Shown here one piece after another: positions 24,222-31,254 of a stretch of 33,318 nt of DNA (the stretch's first letter is position 1; each line of letters begins with the position of its first letter). This DNA comes from VYFG01 sp964403545. GTDB taxonomy: Bacteria; Pseudomonadota; Gammaproteobacteria; Arenicellales; Poriferihabitantaceae. A program made the position numbers and the translations under genes. The stretch covers positions 1 through 33,318 of the forward strand of contig CAYOGN010000237.1 in the NCBI GenBank assembly GCA_964403545.1, given 5' to 3'. The notes under the pieces were generated by a model. That model was not told where the DNA came from and did no database searches. It worked only from the letters and a program-made list of their open reading frames with translations.

Positions 24222-24609
24222 GATTTAACCTCTCCAGACATATTGTAATTTTTCAGGCATTAAACACTAACCGTCTTTCGGGATGGGGCAATGGTTGTTC
24301 CATCAATTGGTTCGATCACACCCTAAATATTCGGTCTCCGGTCATGAAATATACCCCAGGTCTTTCAGACTTCGTCGATAATCCTTATACGTTATTTCAA
24401 ACAACCATGCTGTAGAATATATTGGTGTCACTTGATTGACTGGTTTCTATCAGATAGCATCTGTTTAAAGCATTTTTCCCATTGAAAACGGTATCTTGTT
24501 ACCAGGTTTTCCTGTTTTGCTGAATTAATCTCGTCAATCTGAAAGATTTTAAAAATTCCCGGGAATGATCGAACTTGAAACACCTGATGTCATCATAAAG
24601 GTAAAACAA
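24222..24609. other. Intergenic region between the aguA stump and the dehydrogenase gene
   Basis: This 388-base AT-rich divergent spacer should hold promoters in both directions. An imperfect dyad lies at 24484-24511. The dehydrogenase ribosome site AAAGG is at 24598-24602. No ORF with coding character was seen. Confidence 0.35.
24484..24511. promoter_or_regulatory. Imperfect dyad, candidate operator upstream of the dehydrogenase-IclR pair
   Basis: GAAAACGGTA on the left faces TTACCAGGTTTTC on the right around a short centre (TCTTG). The arms GAAAAC/GTTTTC and GGTA/TACC match, with the right arm carrying two extra bases. It lies about 100 bases before the dehydrogenase ATG. IclR-type regulators bind such degenerate palindromes, and an iclR-family gene lies just downstream. 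This is inference. Confidence 0.3.
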
Positions 24610-25518
24610 ATGTCGCAACTCTCTGACGTATCAGTAATTGGCCTCGGCTCCATGGGATGGGGTGCCGCGCAATCATTGCTGTGGGAAGGTTTTAATGTCC
24701 ATGGTGTTGATATAAGACCAGAGGCTCTGGAACAGCTCAGTAAAAAAAACGGCAAGCCTTGCCAGTCTCCTGCGGAGGCTGCCAGGTGTGCGCAGGTAAT
24801 CATGATATTTGTGGTCAGTGACGATCAGACCGAGCAGGTGTTGTTTGGACAGGATGGTGCCGTTGCAGCCGCGATGCCCGGTACGCTGTTTATCAACTGT
24901 AGCACGATGCCACCAAGTTCTGCGGTGAGAATTGGCCAGCGACTGGAGGCGGCAGGCATGCGGGTAATTGATGCACCAGTATCCGGTGGTGCTGTCAGGG
25001 CACAGCGGGGAGAAGTAACCGTTATGGCATCTGGAAGTGATGATGCTTTCGATATTGCAGGCCCGGTATTTGACGCGATTTCTGCCAAGGTTTTCAGGCT
25101 TGGTAATGAGGTTGGCCAGGCCTCTCGAATAAAAATGATTAATCAGCTGCTGTCAGATGTGCATATCGCCGCAACTGCAGAAGCTATGACTTTGGCGTCA
25201 AAAATTGGCGTCGATCTTGCGACGATGTACGAAGTTATCACTCACTCCACCGGAAATTCCTGGATGTTTGAAGATCGTGGTGCACACATTGTCAATGGTG
25301 ATTATGCAGCAAGATCGGCTATAGAAATTATTGTCAAAGATCTGGGAATCGTCAGCTTTGAGGCGTCGTCGGTAGGGGCTGCGGTTCCAATGGCCACTGC
25401 CGCTCTGACGTTATTCTCGGAGGCCTATGCGGTCGGATACGGCAGAGAAGATGGTTCCGCAGTAGCGAAGTTGCTGGGAGCGAAATCCGGTGTCGATCTC
25501 CCTGGTGTAACAAGATAG
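24610..25518 (+). CDS. NAD(P)-dependent dehydrogenase, L-threonate dehydrogenase/3-HIBADH-like
   Basis: A 302-residue beta-hydroxyacid dehydrogenase. The Rossmann motif VIGLGSMGWGAA is near the start; DAPVSGGAVRAQRGEVTVMASG is the substrate loop (in two parts); and the catalytic Lys and Asn lie in RIKMINQLLSDVH. The pattern KMINQLL with HIAATAEAM and the late IIVKDLGIV resembles the LtnD branch, which oxidises L-threonate to 2-oxo-tetronate. The partners of that pathway (OtnK-type kinase, OtnC aldolase) are not in the window, so the substrate is unproven. ATG 24610 is chosen over 24565 because AAAGG precedes it. It is followed after 119 bases by the IclR regulator, likely its controller. Confidence 0.85.
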   Translation: MSQLSDVSVIGLGSMGWGAAQSLLWEGFNVHGVDIRPEALEQLSKKNGKPCQSPAEAARCAQVIMIFVVSDDQTEQVLFGQDGAVAAAMPGTLFINCSTMPPSSAVRIGQRLEAAGMRVIDAPVSGGAVRAQRGEVTVMASGSDDAFDIAGPVFDAISAKVFRLGNEVGQASRIKMINQLLSDVHIAATAEAMTLASKIGVDLATMYEVITHSTGNSWMFEDRGAHIVNGDYAARSAIEIIVKDLGIVSFEASSVGAAVPMATAALTLFSEAYAVGYGREDGSAVAKLLGAKSGVDLPGVTR

Positions 25519-25637
25519 TTGCTTCTGTTTAAGCTATTGCGCCTTTATTAATAAAGCTGTATTCCGTCACGAAATTTCTTCCCGGCAACTATCACGACCC
25601 CCAGGCCAGGATTTCATTTTGACGACTGAGCGAAGCA

Positions 25638-26465
25638 ATGACTGAACCAACCCGGCAAAAGCGACCTCTGGGTCGACCAAGAAAACAAGGTTACGATTCA
25701 CCAACTACAACTGTACAAGCACTCGATCGCGGTCTGTCATTGCTGCAGTCGATTTATCGGGAGGGGCAGATGACGCTTACTGATTTGGCACTCACCGTTG
25801 GGATGCCACCATCTACCACTTACAGGCTGTTGATCACGTTACAAAAACACGGATTTACCGAATTTGATGAAGTAACCCAGTTGTGGTCGATTGGCATTGA
25901 AGCATTTCGCGTGGGTAGCGCCTATATTGATAAAACCAGTCTCGTAGAAGCAGCCAGAATAGCGATGAGAAATTTAATGGAAAATACCGGTGAAACTTCA
26001 AATTTGGCCATTGAAGACCAGGGGGACGTAGTATTTATTAGCCAGGTGGAAACAAACAATCCGATTCGGGCTTTCTTTAAACCTGGTACCCGGGGACCTA
26101 TGCATGCGTCCGGTATCGGCAAGGCGCTACTGGCGAGTATGAAAAGATCAGAAGTTGAGAAGGTGCTTCGGATTAAAGGACTCCCCGGCTTTACTGACAA
26201 TACAATTACATCGCCTGACCGCCTGTTTCCTGACTTGCAGGAAACCCTTGATCGTGGCTGGTCATTCGACGATGAGGAAAGATACTCCGGGATGCGCTGC
26301 ATTGCAGCTACCATCTACAACGGGTATTCAGAGGCAATTGCCGGAATTTCCATATCGGGCCCGACAGTACGGTTTTCCGATAAAGAAATTTTTCAATTTG
26401 GCCCTGTTGTAAAAAAAGCCGCTGATAGTGTAACCGAACTTATAGGAGGTAAAGTTCCGGGATAA
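25638..26465 (+). CDS. IclR-family transcriptional regulator
   Basis: A 275-residue two-domain regulator. A basic N-terminus (RPLGRPRKQ) precedes the winged helix-turn-helix (VQALDRGLSLL, LTDLALTVGMPPSTTYRLL, residues about 30-90). The ligand-binding domain follows, with TGETSNLAI, HASGIGKALLASM and DDEERYSGMRCIAATIYN. The basic leader and the EERYSGMRC block place it in the AllR/BhcR-like group that senses small acids such as glyoxylate; this subgroup call is tentative. It lies downstream of the hydroxyacid dehydrogenase on the same strand and probably regulates that gene and possibly its own. Confidence 0.92.
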   Translation: MTEPTRQKRPLGRPRKQGYDSPTTTVQALDRGLSLLQSIYREGQMTLTDLALTVGMPPSTTYRLLITLQKHGFTEFDEVTQLWSIGIEAFRVGSAYIDKTSLVEAARIAMRNLMENTGETSNLAIEDQGDVVFISQVETNNPIRAFFKPGTRGPMHASGIGKALLASMKRSEVEKVLRIKGLPGFTDNTITSPDRLFPDLQETLDRGWSFDDEERYSGMRCIAATIYNGYSEAIAGISISGPTVRFSDKEIFQFGPVVKKAADSVTELIGGKVPG

Positions 26466-26685
26466 TAGCGTGAACGTTAACTCATCGATTCCTGTGACCA
26501 CGCTCTCGTAATGATGATAAAGACTGGAATTCAGTACCAATTTCTGGCTCGAAACTTTATGGATAACAAACGCACTACGAATAACAAAATCTCTATAGGG
26601 ATCTAATTTTTAAAGGATATACGCTAACCTTCGCTCAAGGATAAATTTATTTTTATGTGGCGAGAATTATCAGGTGAATTTTATA

Positions 26686-26967
26686 ATGAAAGAAAATATT
26701 GAATGCCCGGGTTGCCATGAGAAAGGGATTTATCACCGCCCATGGTTATATTCGGGGTGGCCAATTTCTCGGCGTTGCACCAAATGCAAAGCCAAAGTCC
26801 GATCCAGGACTACGGGCTGGGCATCAACAATGGTGCAGGTTCTGGCAGGACTTTTGATCGTTCTGGCATATACGTCGGGCAATTCTTCGACTTATCAGCT
26901 TGCGTTGACTGGCGGATTGATATTACTGTTTTTGCTGCCATACTTCGGTAAATACGAAGTCGTATAG
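26686..26967 (+). CDS. Small zinc-ribbon membrane protein; 3' end is the insertion site of the Fic unit
   Basis: A 93-residue protein with an N-terminal zinc ribbon (Cys7-x2-Cys10 and Cys31-x2-Cys34) followed by two hydrophobic helices (about 48-66 and 72-86). It ends in PYFGKYEVV. ATG 26686 has AGGTG upstream; GTG 26674 is a less likely start. The function is unknown; such proteins resemble DUF-type zinc-ribbon membrane anchors. The last 32 coding bases are repeated at 28775-28806, where they run on in frame to GAG TAG. The present C-terminus (VV-stop) therefore differs by one residue from what the distal copy would encode (VVE-stop), as expected if an insertion replaced the gene's end. Confidence 0.7.
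   Translation: MKENIECPGCHEKGIYHRPWLYSGWPISRRCTKCKAKVRSRTTGWASTMVQVLAGLLIVLAYTSGNSSTYQLALTGGLILLFLLPYFGKYEVV
26932..26963 (+). repeat. 32-bp direct repeat, proximal copy (candidate att site)
   Basis: Identical over 32 bases to 28775-28806 and lying inside the last codons of the zinc-ribbon gene. Its centre is an inverted repeat ACTTCG-GTAAATA-CGAAGT, with six-base arms and a seven-base spacer (26942-26960). This arm/spacer layout is typical of tyrosine-recombinase core sites. Flanking bases differ between the two copies on both sides. Confidence 0.8.
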
Positions 26968-27103
26968 CCCTTACTATATACCATCCTAAATACCCCTCTA
27001 TCCTTTGTTCCTATTGAATATTATGGGTAGTGCCCCTTAGTACCAAGTAATGCCAAACAGTGCATTCTGTACTAATATTTGGTAAAAATATTGGTAAGTT
27101 AGA

Positions 27104-27343
27104 ATGGCAGCAGCACACAATCGCTGCGGGTTAAGCGCCTACCGTATCAAGACCGAGGGGCAACGCAGGAAGCTGCCCATCAATGAAACGCACGGGTATA
27201 CATCAAAGTATCGCCTGGTAAATCCCTCGGGTACTGGAAGACGAATAAGTGGGAATACTGGGCCGCGAGGATGCAGTTTTTCGGGTCTGACCCGACTCTC
27301 ATACAGTTGCCCTATCCAAAAACAGTGAAATATTAAACTGCCC
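27104..27343 (+). pseudogene. Degenerate coding stretch in the Fic unit
   Basis: One frame (27104-27328) opens MAAAHNRCGLSAYRIKTEGQ. Another frame, read to a TAA at about 27343, gives YIKVSPGKSLGYWKTNKWE followed by YWAARMQFFGSDPTLIQLPY, which looks strongly protein-like but has no start codon. The alternation of coding character between frames suggests a short gene broken by frameshifts. I do not recognise the family. A hairpin TCGGGT-CTG-ACCCGA sits at 27281-27295. The rest of the spacer between the zinc-ribbon and Fic genes (26968-27103) shows no gene; it includes ATTTGGTAAAA at 27077, repeated at 28657. Confidence 0.3.
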
Positions 27344-27354
27344 CGGTTTTCGTA

Positions 27355-28446
27355 TTAAGCTTTACCATACCAACTGCCCCGGCCTTTCCCATGGCGTTTA
27401 AGAAACCCAGAAGATACCAGCGAGGACAAACGATTCTTTACTGTAGGGCGAAGTGCTCCGGTAACTTGTACGGCTTCTTTCGTGGTAATACGCTGATGCT
27501 GATCGACATAGTGCATAATCTGCTCGCTTTCACGAAGCAAGTTGGCATAAGGATTTTCCTGGACCAACCTTTCGTCAAGATGATTTTTTTGGCGTTTAAG
27601 CGCATCCAGAAAGAAGATGAGCCAGGGCAGCCAATCAGGACGACTTTTAAGCGTCTTCTGCGTTCGTTGAAGGGCGAGATAATACGCATCCTTATTTCGC
27701 TCAATGATGCTTTCCATCGAGGAGTAAGGGATGTAGCGATAGCCTGATTTCAGTAGCAAGAGCGTGGTTAAAACTCGTGACAATCGACCATTCCCATCCT
27801 GAAACGGGTGAATCGCCAGAAATACCACATTGAAGATACCAATCGCCACCAATGGATGTTGGCTTTTATCCTCCAAAATTGTTTGAGTCCAGCGCACCAA
27901 GTCCTGCATTTGACCAGGCGTATCGAATGGAGAGGCTGTCTCAAAGATCACACCCATACTTTTTCCGCCTGCATCGAAAGCTTCGACATGGTTGGTGTGT
28001 TTCTTATACTCCCCTCGATGTCGCTCATCTTTATTTGAGTGACGGAGTAAATCTGAATGCAGTTGCTTGATATAATATTCTGTCAGTGGAATATCATTGT
28101 AATTGGCAAACACCATATCCATTGCTTCAGCATACCCGGCGACTTCTTGCTGATCGCGGGTAGCAAAAGACTGCTTGCCGACATTGCCCAATAATGTTTC
28201 GATTTCCTTGTCACTGAGCTGAGAACCTTCAATTCGGGTCGATGAACCAATACTTTCAATGGTCGCCACATGCCGCAACGATTCCAGCCGTTCTGGGTCT
28301 TGATTCTGCAATAGCCGCCAAGCGCCCTTAAACTCATCAATCTCAGCAATTAGCTTTAATAGCTGTGAGGTAATAGTAAGTGTACTGAGGTCTAGCATGG
28401 CCATATGGATATCATGTCTTATCCAATGGTATCCATTTATATCCAA
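27355..28446 (-). CDS. Fic-domain AMPylase-type protein with N-terminal inhibitory motif and C-terminal HTH
   Basis: Fic proteins transfer AMP (or related groups) from nucleotides to target proteins. The catalytic motif is complete: His213-Pro-Phe-Gln-Asp-Gly-Asn-Gly-Arg221 (HPFQDGNGR). The N-terminal inhibitory helix motif S/T-x-x-x-E-G is present as Ser69-Thr-Arg-Ile-Glu73-Gly74, so this is a class II, self-restrained Fic that needs no separate antitoxin. The C-terminal 60 residues (ITTKEAVQVTGALRPTVKNRLSSLV, in parts) form a winged helix-turn-helix. The length is 363 residues from ATG 28446, but in-frame ATGs at 28404 or 28398 (MLDLSTLTI) fit relatives better. It is the only intact gene in the inserted unit, and its start is overlapped by TATCCA repeats, likely its own operator. 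Confidence 0.92.
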   Translation of the reverse strand: MDINGYHWIRHDIHMAMLDLSTLTITSQLLKLIAEIDEFKGAWRLLQNQDPERLESLRHVATIESIGSSTRIEGSQLSDKEIETLLGNVGKQSFATRDQQEVAGYAEAMDMVFANYNDIPLTEYYIKQLHSDLLRHSNKDERHRGEYKKHTNHVEAFDAGGKSMGVIFETASPFDTPGQMQDLVRWTQTILEDKSQHPLVAIGIFNVVFLAIHPFQDGNGRLSRVLTTLLLLKSGYRYIPYSSMESIIERNKDAYYLALQRTQKTLKSRPDWLPWLIFFLDALKRQKNHLDERLVQENPYANLLRESEQIMHYVDQHQRITTKEAVQVTGALRPTVKNRLSSLVSSGFLKRHGKGRGSWYGKA

Positions 28447-28449
28447 TTA
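28420..28449. promoter_or_regulatory. Three TATCCA repeats at 10-bp spacing over the Fic start
   Basis: TATCCA occurs at 28420, 28430 and 28440, exactly one helical turn apart, each followed by AT or TT. An inverted copy, TGGATA, is at 28406-28411. They overlap the first codons from ATG 28446, or lie just upstream if 28398/28404 is the real start. Helically phased half-sites fit a cooperative operator for the protein's own winged helix domain; binding is inferred. Confidence 0.5.
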
Positions 28450-28557
28450 GCAAGACATTTATCCATTTTCTCTGATAATTGCTTTGCAGAGAAAGAAATG
28501 AGGGCAGCTTTATTTGCTAATGGTAAAGGATGTCTACGGTACAGACACTTGAAAATT

Positions 28558-28601
28558 TGGTGGCCCGGTAGGACTTGAACCTACGATCAATGGATTATGA
28601 G
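28558..28601 (-). tRNA. 3' fragment of a CAT-anticodon tRNA (Met or Ile2), attachment-site relic
   Basis: On the minus strand, 28601 to 28558 reads the anticodon loop CTCATAA, then TCCATTGATCGTAGG, the T-loop GTTCAAGTC, the 3' acceptor strand CCGGGCC and the terminal ACCA. That is the anticodon arm onward, variable region, T-arm and acceptor 3' strand of a CAT-anticodon tRNA. The 5' half is absent: beyond 28601 the sequence no longer matches a tRNA. A 3' half alone is the usual scar left by integrative elements that recombine at a tRNA gene. It is not a functional tRNA. Confidence 0.75.
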
Positions 28602-28620
28602 GGAATTGGTAGTTCTAATT

Positions 28621-28647
28621 ACTCATAACTATCAAAAAGTTATGAGT
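28621..28647. repeat. Perfect 10-bp inverted repeat beside the tRNA fragment
   Basis: ACTCATAACT (28621-28630) and AGTTATGAGT (28638-28647) flank a seven-base centre ATCAAAA. It lies 20 bases from the end of the tRNA fragment, and its arms echo the anticodon-loop sequence CTCATAA. The arm/centre layout suits a recombinase core or a hairpin terminator, though no T-run follows. The remainder of 28447-28849 shows ATTTGGTAAAA at 28657-28667, the distal 32-bp repeat and no gene. Confidence 0.5.
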
Positions 28648-28774
28648 GTATTCGAAATTTGGTAAAAGTTTGGTGATTGGTTAATTCAATACTATTTCCG
28701 TTTCCTATCCTGCCCATGAATATCTGTTTATTAACGGTAATAGTAGTCAGATCGATTGATGTTCAGATATAGAG

Positions 28775-28806
28775 TTGCTGCCATACTTCGGTAAATACGA
28801 AGTCGT
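28775..28806 (+). repeat. 32-bp direct repeat, distal copy (candidate att site)
   Basis: Exact copy of 26932-26963, including the ACTTCG/CGAAGT arms around GTAAATA. Read in the frame of the zinc-ribbon gene it gives LLPYFGKYEVV followed by Glu and a stop (GAG TAG), a plausible original C-terminus. The bases upstream are non-coding. Confidence 0.8.
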
Positions 28807-28849
28807 TGAGTAGTGTAGCGGGTTTGTACGCCTCCAGAGCGTCCCCTGG

Positions 28850-31132
28850 TTAACGATCATCGGTTGAGTCGGGCTTATTTCCGGGAGCAGATTCTGCTGC
28901 TTCGCTGGCAGCCCCGGCAATGGCATTTTTCTGATCAGGAGTTAACTCTTCATAATCAGCACCGCCAGCCATTTTTACCCGAACTTCTTTGCGTGCAAAC
29001 TCAAGCCCATTCTCCTCAAAGGCCCGTTGTACCCTGTTATATACCTCTTTGCGGATTAACCATTGATCTCCCGGTCGAGTGGTAAATTTGCCCCTGATGA
29101 CAATGCCCACGTCAGTGACATCTGCTGCACCCTGACCCTTAAACGGGGACAGGAATTTGTCCGCCAGTTCCGGATCTTCCATCATCTCCTGACCGATCTT
29201 CTTGAACAATTTCCTGACCCTTTCAAGGTCGGTTTCAAACGGTATGGTGAATTTCAGTTTCATGATCACCCAGTCCCGGCTATGGTTGGTCAGCTTCGAT
29301 ATAGAACCATAGGGAACAACATGAATGGGTCCCTTGACGCCGCGCAGGTGCATTGATCGAACCGATATTTTTTCCACCGTGCCTGAGGTACCACCAATGT
29401 CGATAAATTCACCCGCCCGAAATGCGTCATCCAGTAAAAAGAACACGCCTGACACGATATCCTTGACCAGGGTCTGGGCACCAAATCCAATGGCCAGCCC
29501 CAACACCCCGGCACCGGCAAGTAGTGGCGTGGTATCGACCCCGATCTGACCCAGGGAGAGCAGCAGGGTAAGTATGACGATGGTGGCCTGCAGGGTATAT
29601 CTGAGAATTGGCAGGATGGTAGCCATTCTGGTCAACCCTCCACCGCCTCCCTCGCCCCCCTCACTGCCTTCTTCCATCCCGCTGGCTTCCATTTCCCGGG
29701 CAAGTTTTCGATTGATAATCACATTAGTGATCTCCCAGGCCGCATAACCAAGCGCCAGAATCAGTAAAAAACCAATAATATGCGAAGCAATTTGAGTGCC
29801 TAACCCGGATTGTGCAAGATTACGGATGTCAAGCCCCCAAAGCTTGAAAATGACAAGTACCAGTAAACAGAGCAGAACCACCCGCCCTATTCGAACATAA
29901 CTTTGCTGGGTTGCCCGAAAAACTTTTTCGGCGGTCACGCTACCGCCTTTCAGACCGGGAACGAGGTGTGCTGCGATACCTCGTACGATGGTGTCGAGAA
30001 AAGGCATCATTACGATCAGCAGAACAGTCAGTGAACCCCTTGCAGCGGTCAAGCCTGTGTAACCTGTGCTCAGTATAAACTGGACGAGTAACCAGTTAAT
30101 GGCAATGATGGCTATGGAGATGGGCGGCCACCAGACTGCCATCCGTTCAAGACCTGGCGTCAGAATCGTTTCATCACCCAGAATAATGGAAGTCAGGCCT
30201 TTTCTGGCCTTCCAGGTTACACCGATGATCCACAGATTCGCCGTCACGCTGATCCAGAATCTAAATGAATCGGAGATTTCAATTCCGTTTCCTTCAGACA
30301 CGGCGAGCAGGAAAAATGCGAACCCGAGAAAGCCGGCAATAGCAGAAAAATGTCGATACACATAGCGGGCGGTCCAGTCATCTGTAGACACCAGACGCAG
30401 ATCCGTCCGCACCGGGGCAAGAATAAACTTGAGAACGGCCGAGACTATACGGAAGATCAAAATTGCCTTGAGGACCAGCATACTGACGATGAACAGATCT
30501 GTGGGATTGGAAAATAAAATTCTCGTCGTAATGAGCGCGGCAATGGTGAATAAGGCAACGTCACCAATTTCGATAAGCGCCCGGATGGAAAGTAGTTTTA
30601 AGGTTTCGAGCAGTGATTCTGGAGTGGTTTTCCTGATTTCCTCCCGCTTCATTGCGAAAGCCCGGTCAAACAGTTTTTCCACTGCCAAACCCACTATGAT
30701 GACCAGCGTAGTCAGTAACAGGAAAATAAATGTGTTGCCAATCTCCCGACCTGCAAAAATACTGCCTACACCCCTCCAAATACCAACCAGCGTCTCCGGA
30801 ACACCCACAACATGTGTTACCAGAACATCACTAAACCCTTCAATCCAGTGTGCGAAGGTGCTCGTAATTTCAGAATTTTTCGCACCAGAGTCAGTCATAT
30901 CTTCACCGACGGAACTACTCAGCAATCCGACCAGGTTCGACAGCGCCTCCGTTTGCTTCGGATCCATTTTGGACACCAGTTCGCTGATGGCTTCCGGGCC
31001 AAGCGCTTCAGGAACTTCGACACTACCTGTTTGATCAGTTTGCGCTGCGCTCGTTGTCGGCAAGATGGAGACGAAAAGCAGGCCAATGAGGCATATAGCC
31101 GGGAGCCACTGAACTGAAGGTTTGTGAATCAT
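28850..31132 (-). CDS. Large mechanosensitive channel, MscS superfamily (YbiO-like)
   Basis: A 760-residue inner-membrane channel that opens on membrane tension to release solutes during hypo-osmotic shock. A signal peptide (residues 1-29, ending TTSAA) precedes a periplasmic stretch and about ten helices between 133 and 470. A glycine/glutamate-rich linker (about 480-500, MEEGSEGGEGGGGG) leads to the MscS core: the pore helix GAGVLGLAIGFGAQTLVKDIVSG (540-562, glycine/alanine-rich as in MscS) and the beta-domain with EFIDIGGTSGTVEKI. The C-terminal alpha/beta domain is complete, and the tail is acidic. Length and topology match YbiO (about 740). It is monocistronic, with a hexanucleotide repeat just upstream of its promoter region. 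Confidence 0.93.
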   Translation of the reverse strand: MIHKPSVQWLPAICLIGLLFVSILPTTSAAQTDQTGSVEVPEALGPEAISELVSKMDPKQTEALSNLVGLLSSSVGEDMTDSGAKNSEITSTFAHWIEGFSDVLVTHVVGVPETLVGIWRGVGSIFAGREIGNTFIFLLLTTLVIIVGLAVEKLFDRAFAMKREEIRKTTPESLLETLKLLSIRALIEIGDVALFTIAALITTRILFSNPTDLFIVSMLVLKAILIFRIVSAVLKFILAPVRTDLRLVSTDDWTARYVYRHFSAIAGFLGFAFFLLAVSEGNGIEISDSFRFWISVTANLWIIGVTWKARKGLTSIILGDETILTPGLERMAVWWPPISIAIIAINWLLVQFILSTGYTGLTAARGSLTVLLIVMMPFLDTIVRGIAAHLVPGLKGGSVTAEKVFRATQQSYVRIGRVVLLCLLVLVIFKLWGLDIRNLAQSGLGTQIASHIIGFLLILALGYAAWEITNVIINRKLAREMEASGMEEGSEGGEGGGGGLTRMATILPILRYTLQATIVILTLLLSLGQIGVDTTPLLAGAGVLGLAIGFGAQTLVKDIVSGVFFLLDDAFRAGEFIDIGGTSGTVEKISVRSMHLRGVKGPIHVVPYGSISKLTNHSRDWVIMKLKFTIPFETDLERVRKLFKKIGQEMMEDPELADKFLSPFKGQGAADVTDVGIVIRGKFTTRPGDQWLIRKEVYNRVQRAFEENGLEFARKEVRVKMAGGADYEELTPDQKNAIAGAASEAAESAPGNKPDSTDDR

Positions 31133-31145
31133 GGGAGCAGCTATT

Positions 31146-31175
31146 ATTGTAGTAAGTGTGCCATTTTAACAATAA
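31146..31175 (-). promoter_or_regulatory. Candidate promoter of the MscS-family gene
   Basis: On the minus strand a -10-like TACAAT (complement of 31146-31151) lies 18 bases from TTATTG (complement of 31170-31175) or 15 from TTGTTA (complement of 31167-31172). Neither -35 is perfect. It sits 14-43 bases upstream of the start codon, immediately downstream of the GATTCG repeat tract. Confidence 0.35.
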
Positions 31176-31185
31176 ATTGAATCAA

Positions 31186-31221
31186 GATTCGGATTCGGAT
31201 TCGGATTCGGATTCAGATTCT
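31186..31221. repeat. GATTCG hexanucleotide tandem repeat
   Basis: Six tandem units: four perfect GATTCG (31186-31209), then GATTCA and GATTCT. It is 54-90 bases upstream of the MscS-family start and 34 bases past the stop of the TauE-like gene. On the minus strand one frame reads repeated Glu-Ser, but no gene uses that frame. Perfect short repeats of this kind change copy number by slippage. Confidence 0.9.
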
Positions 31222-31254
31222 GATGGAGGATTGATCGAATCTACCCGGTCAATG

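Larger units (their letters stand above)
26964..28774. mobile_element. Recombinase-less insertion carrying a Fic gene
   Basis: The unit lies between two identical 32-base repeats and has a 1843-base period. It contains a degenerate coding stretch, the Fic gene (minus strand), a tRNA 3' fragment and a 10-base inverted repeat. The direct repeats, the in-frame replacement of the host gene's end and the tRNA fragment all point to site-specific integration. No integrase, transposase or replication gene is present, so it would depend on a recombinase in trans, or it is a deletion derivative of a larger element. The boundary repeats are directly visible; the mechanism is inferred. Confidence 0.6.

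Noticed and set aside
28558..28601. Complete tRNA gene
   Set aside because: Only the 3' half matches; no D-arm or 5' acceptor strand could be found beyond 28601.
26964..28774. Prophage or integron cassette
   Set aside because: No phage genes, integrase or attC-type imperfect palindrome was found; the repeats are short exact direct repeats.
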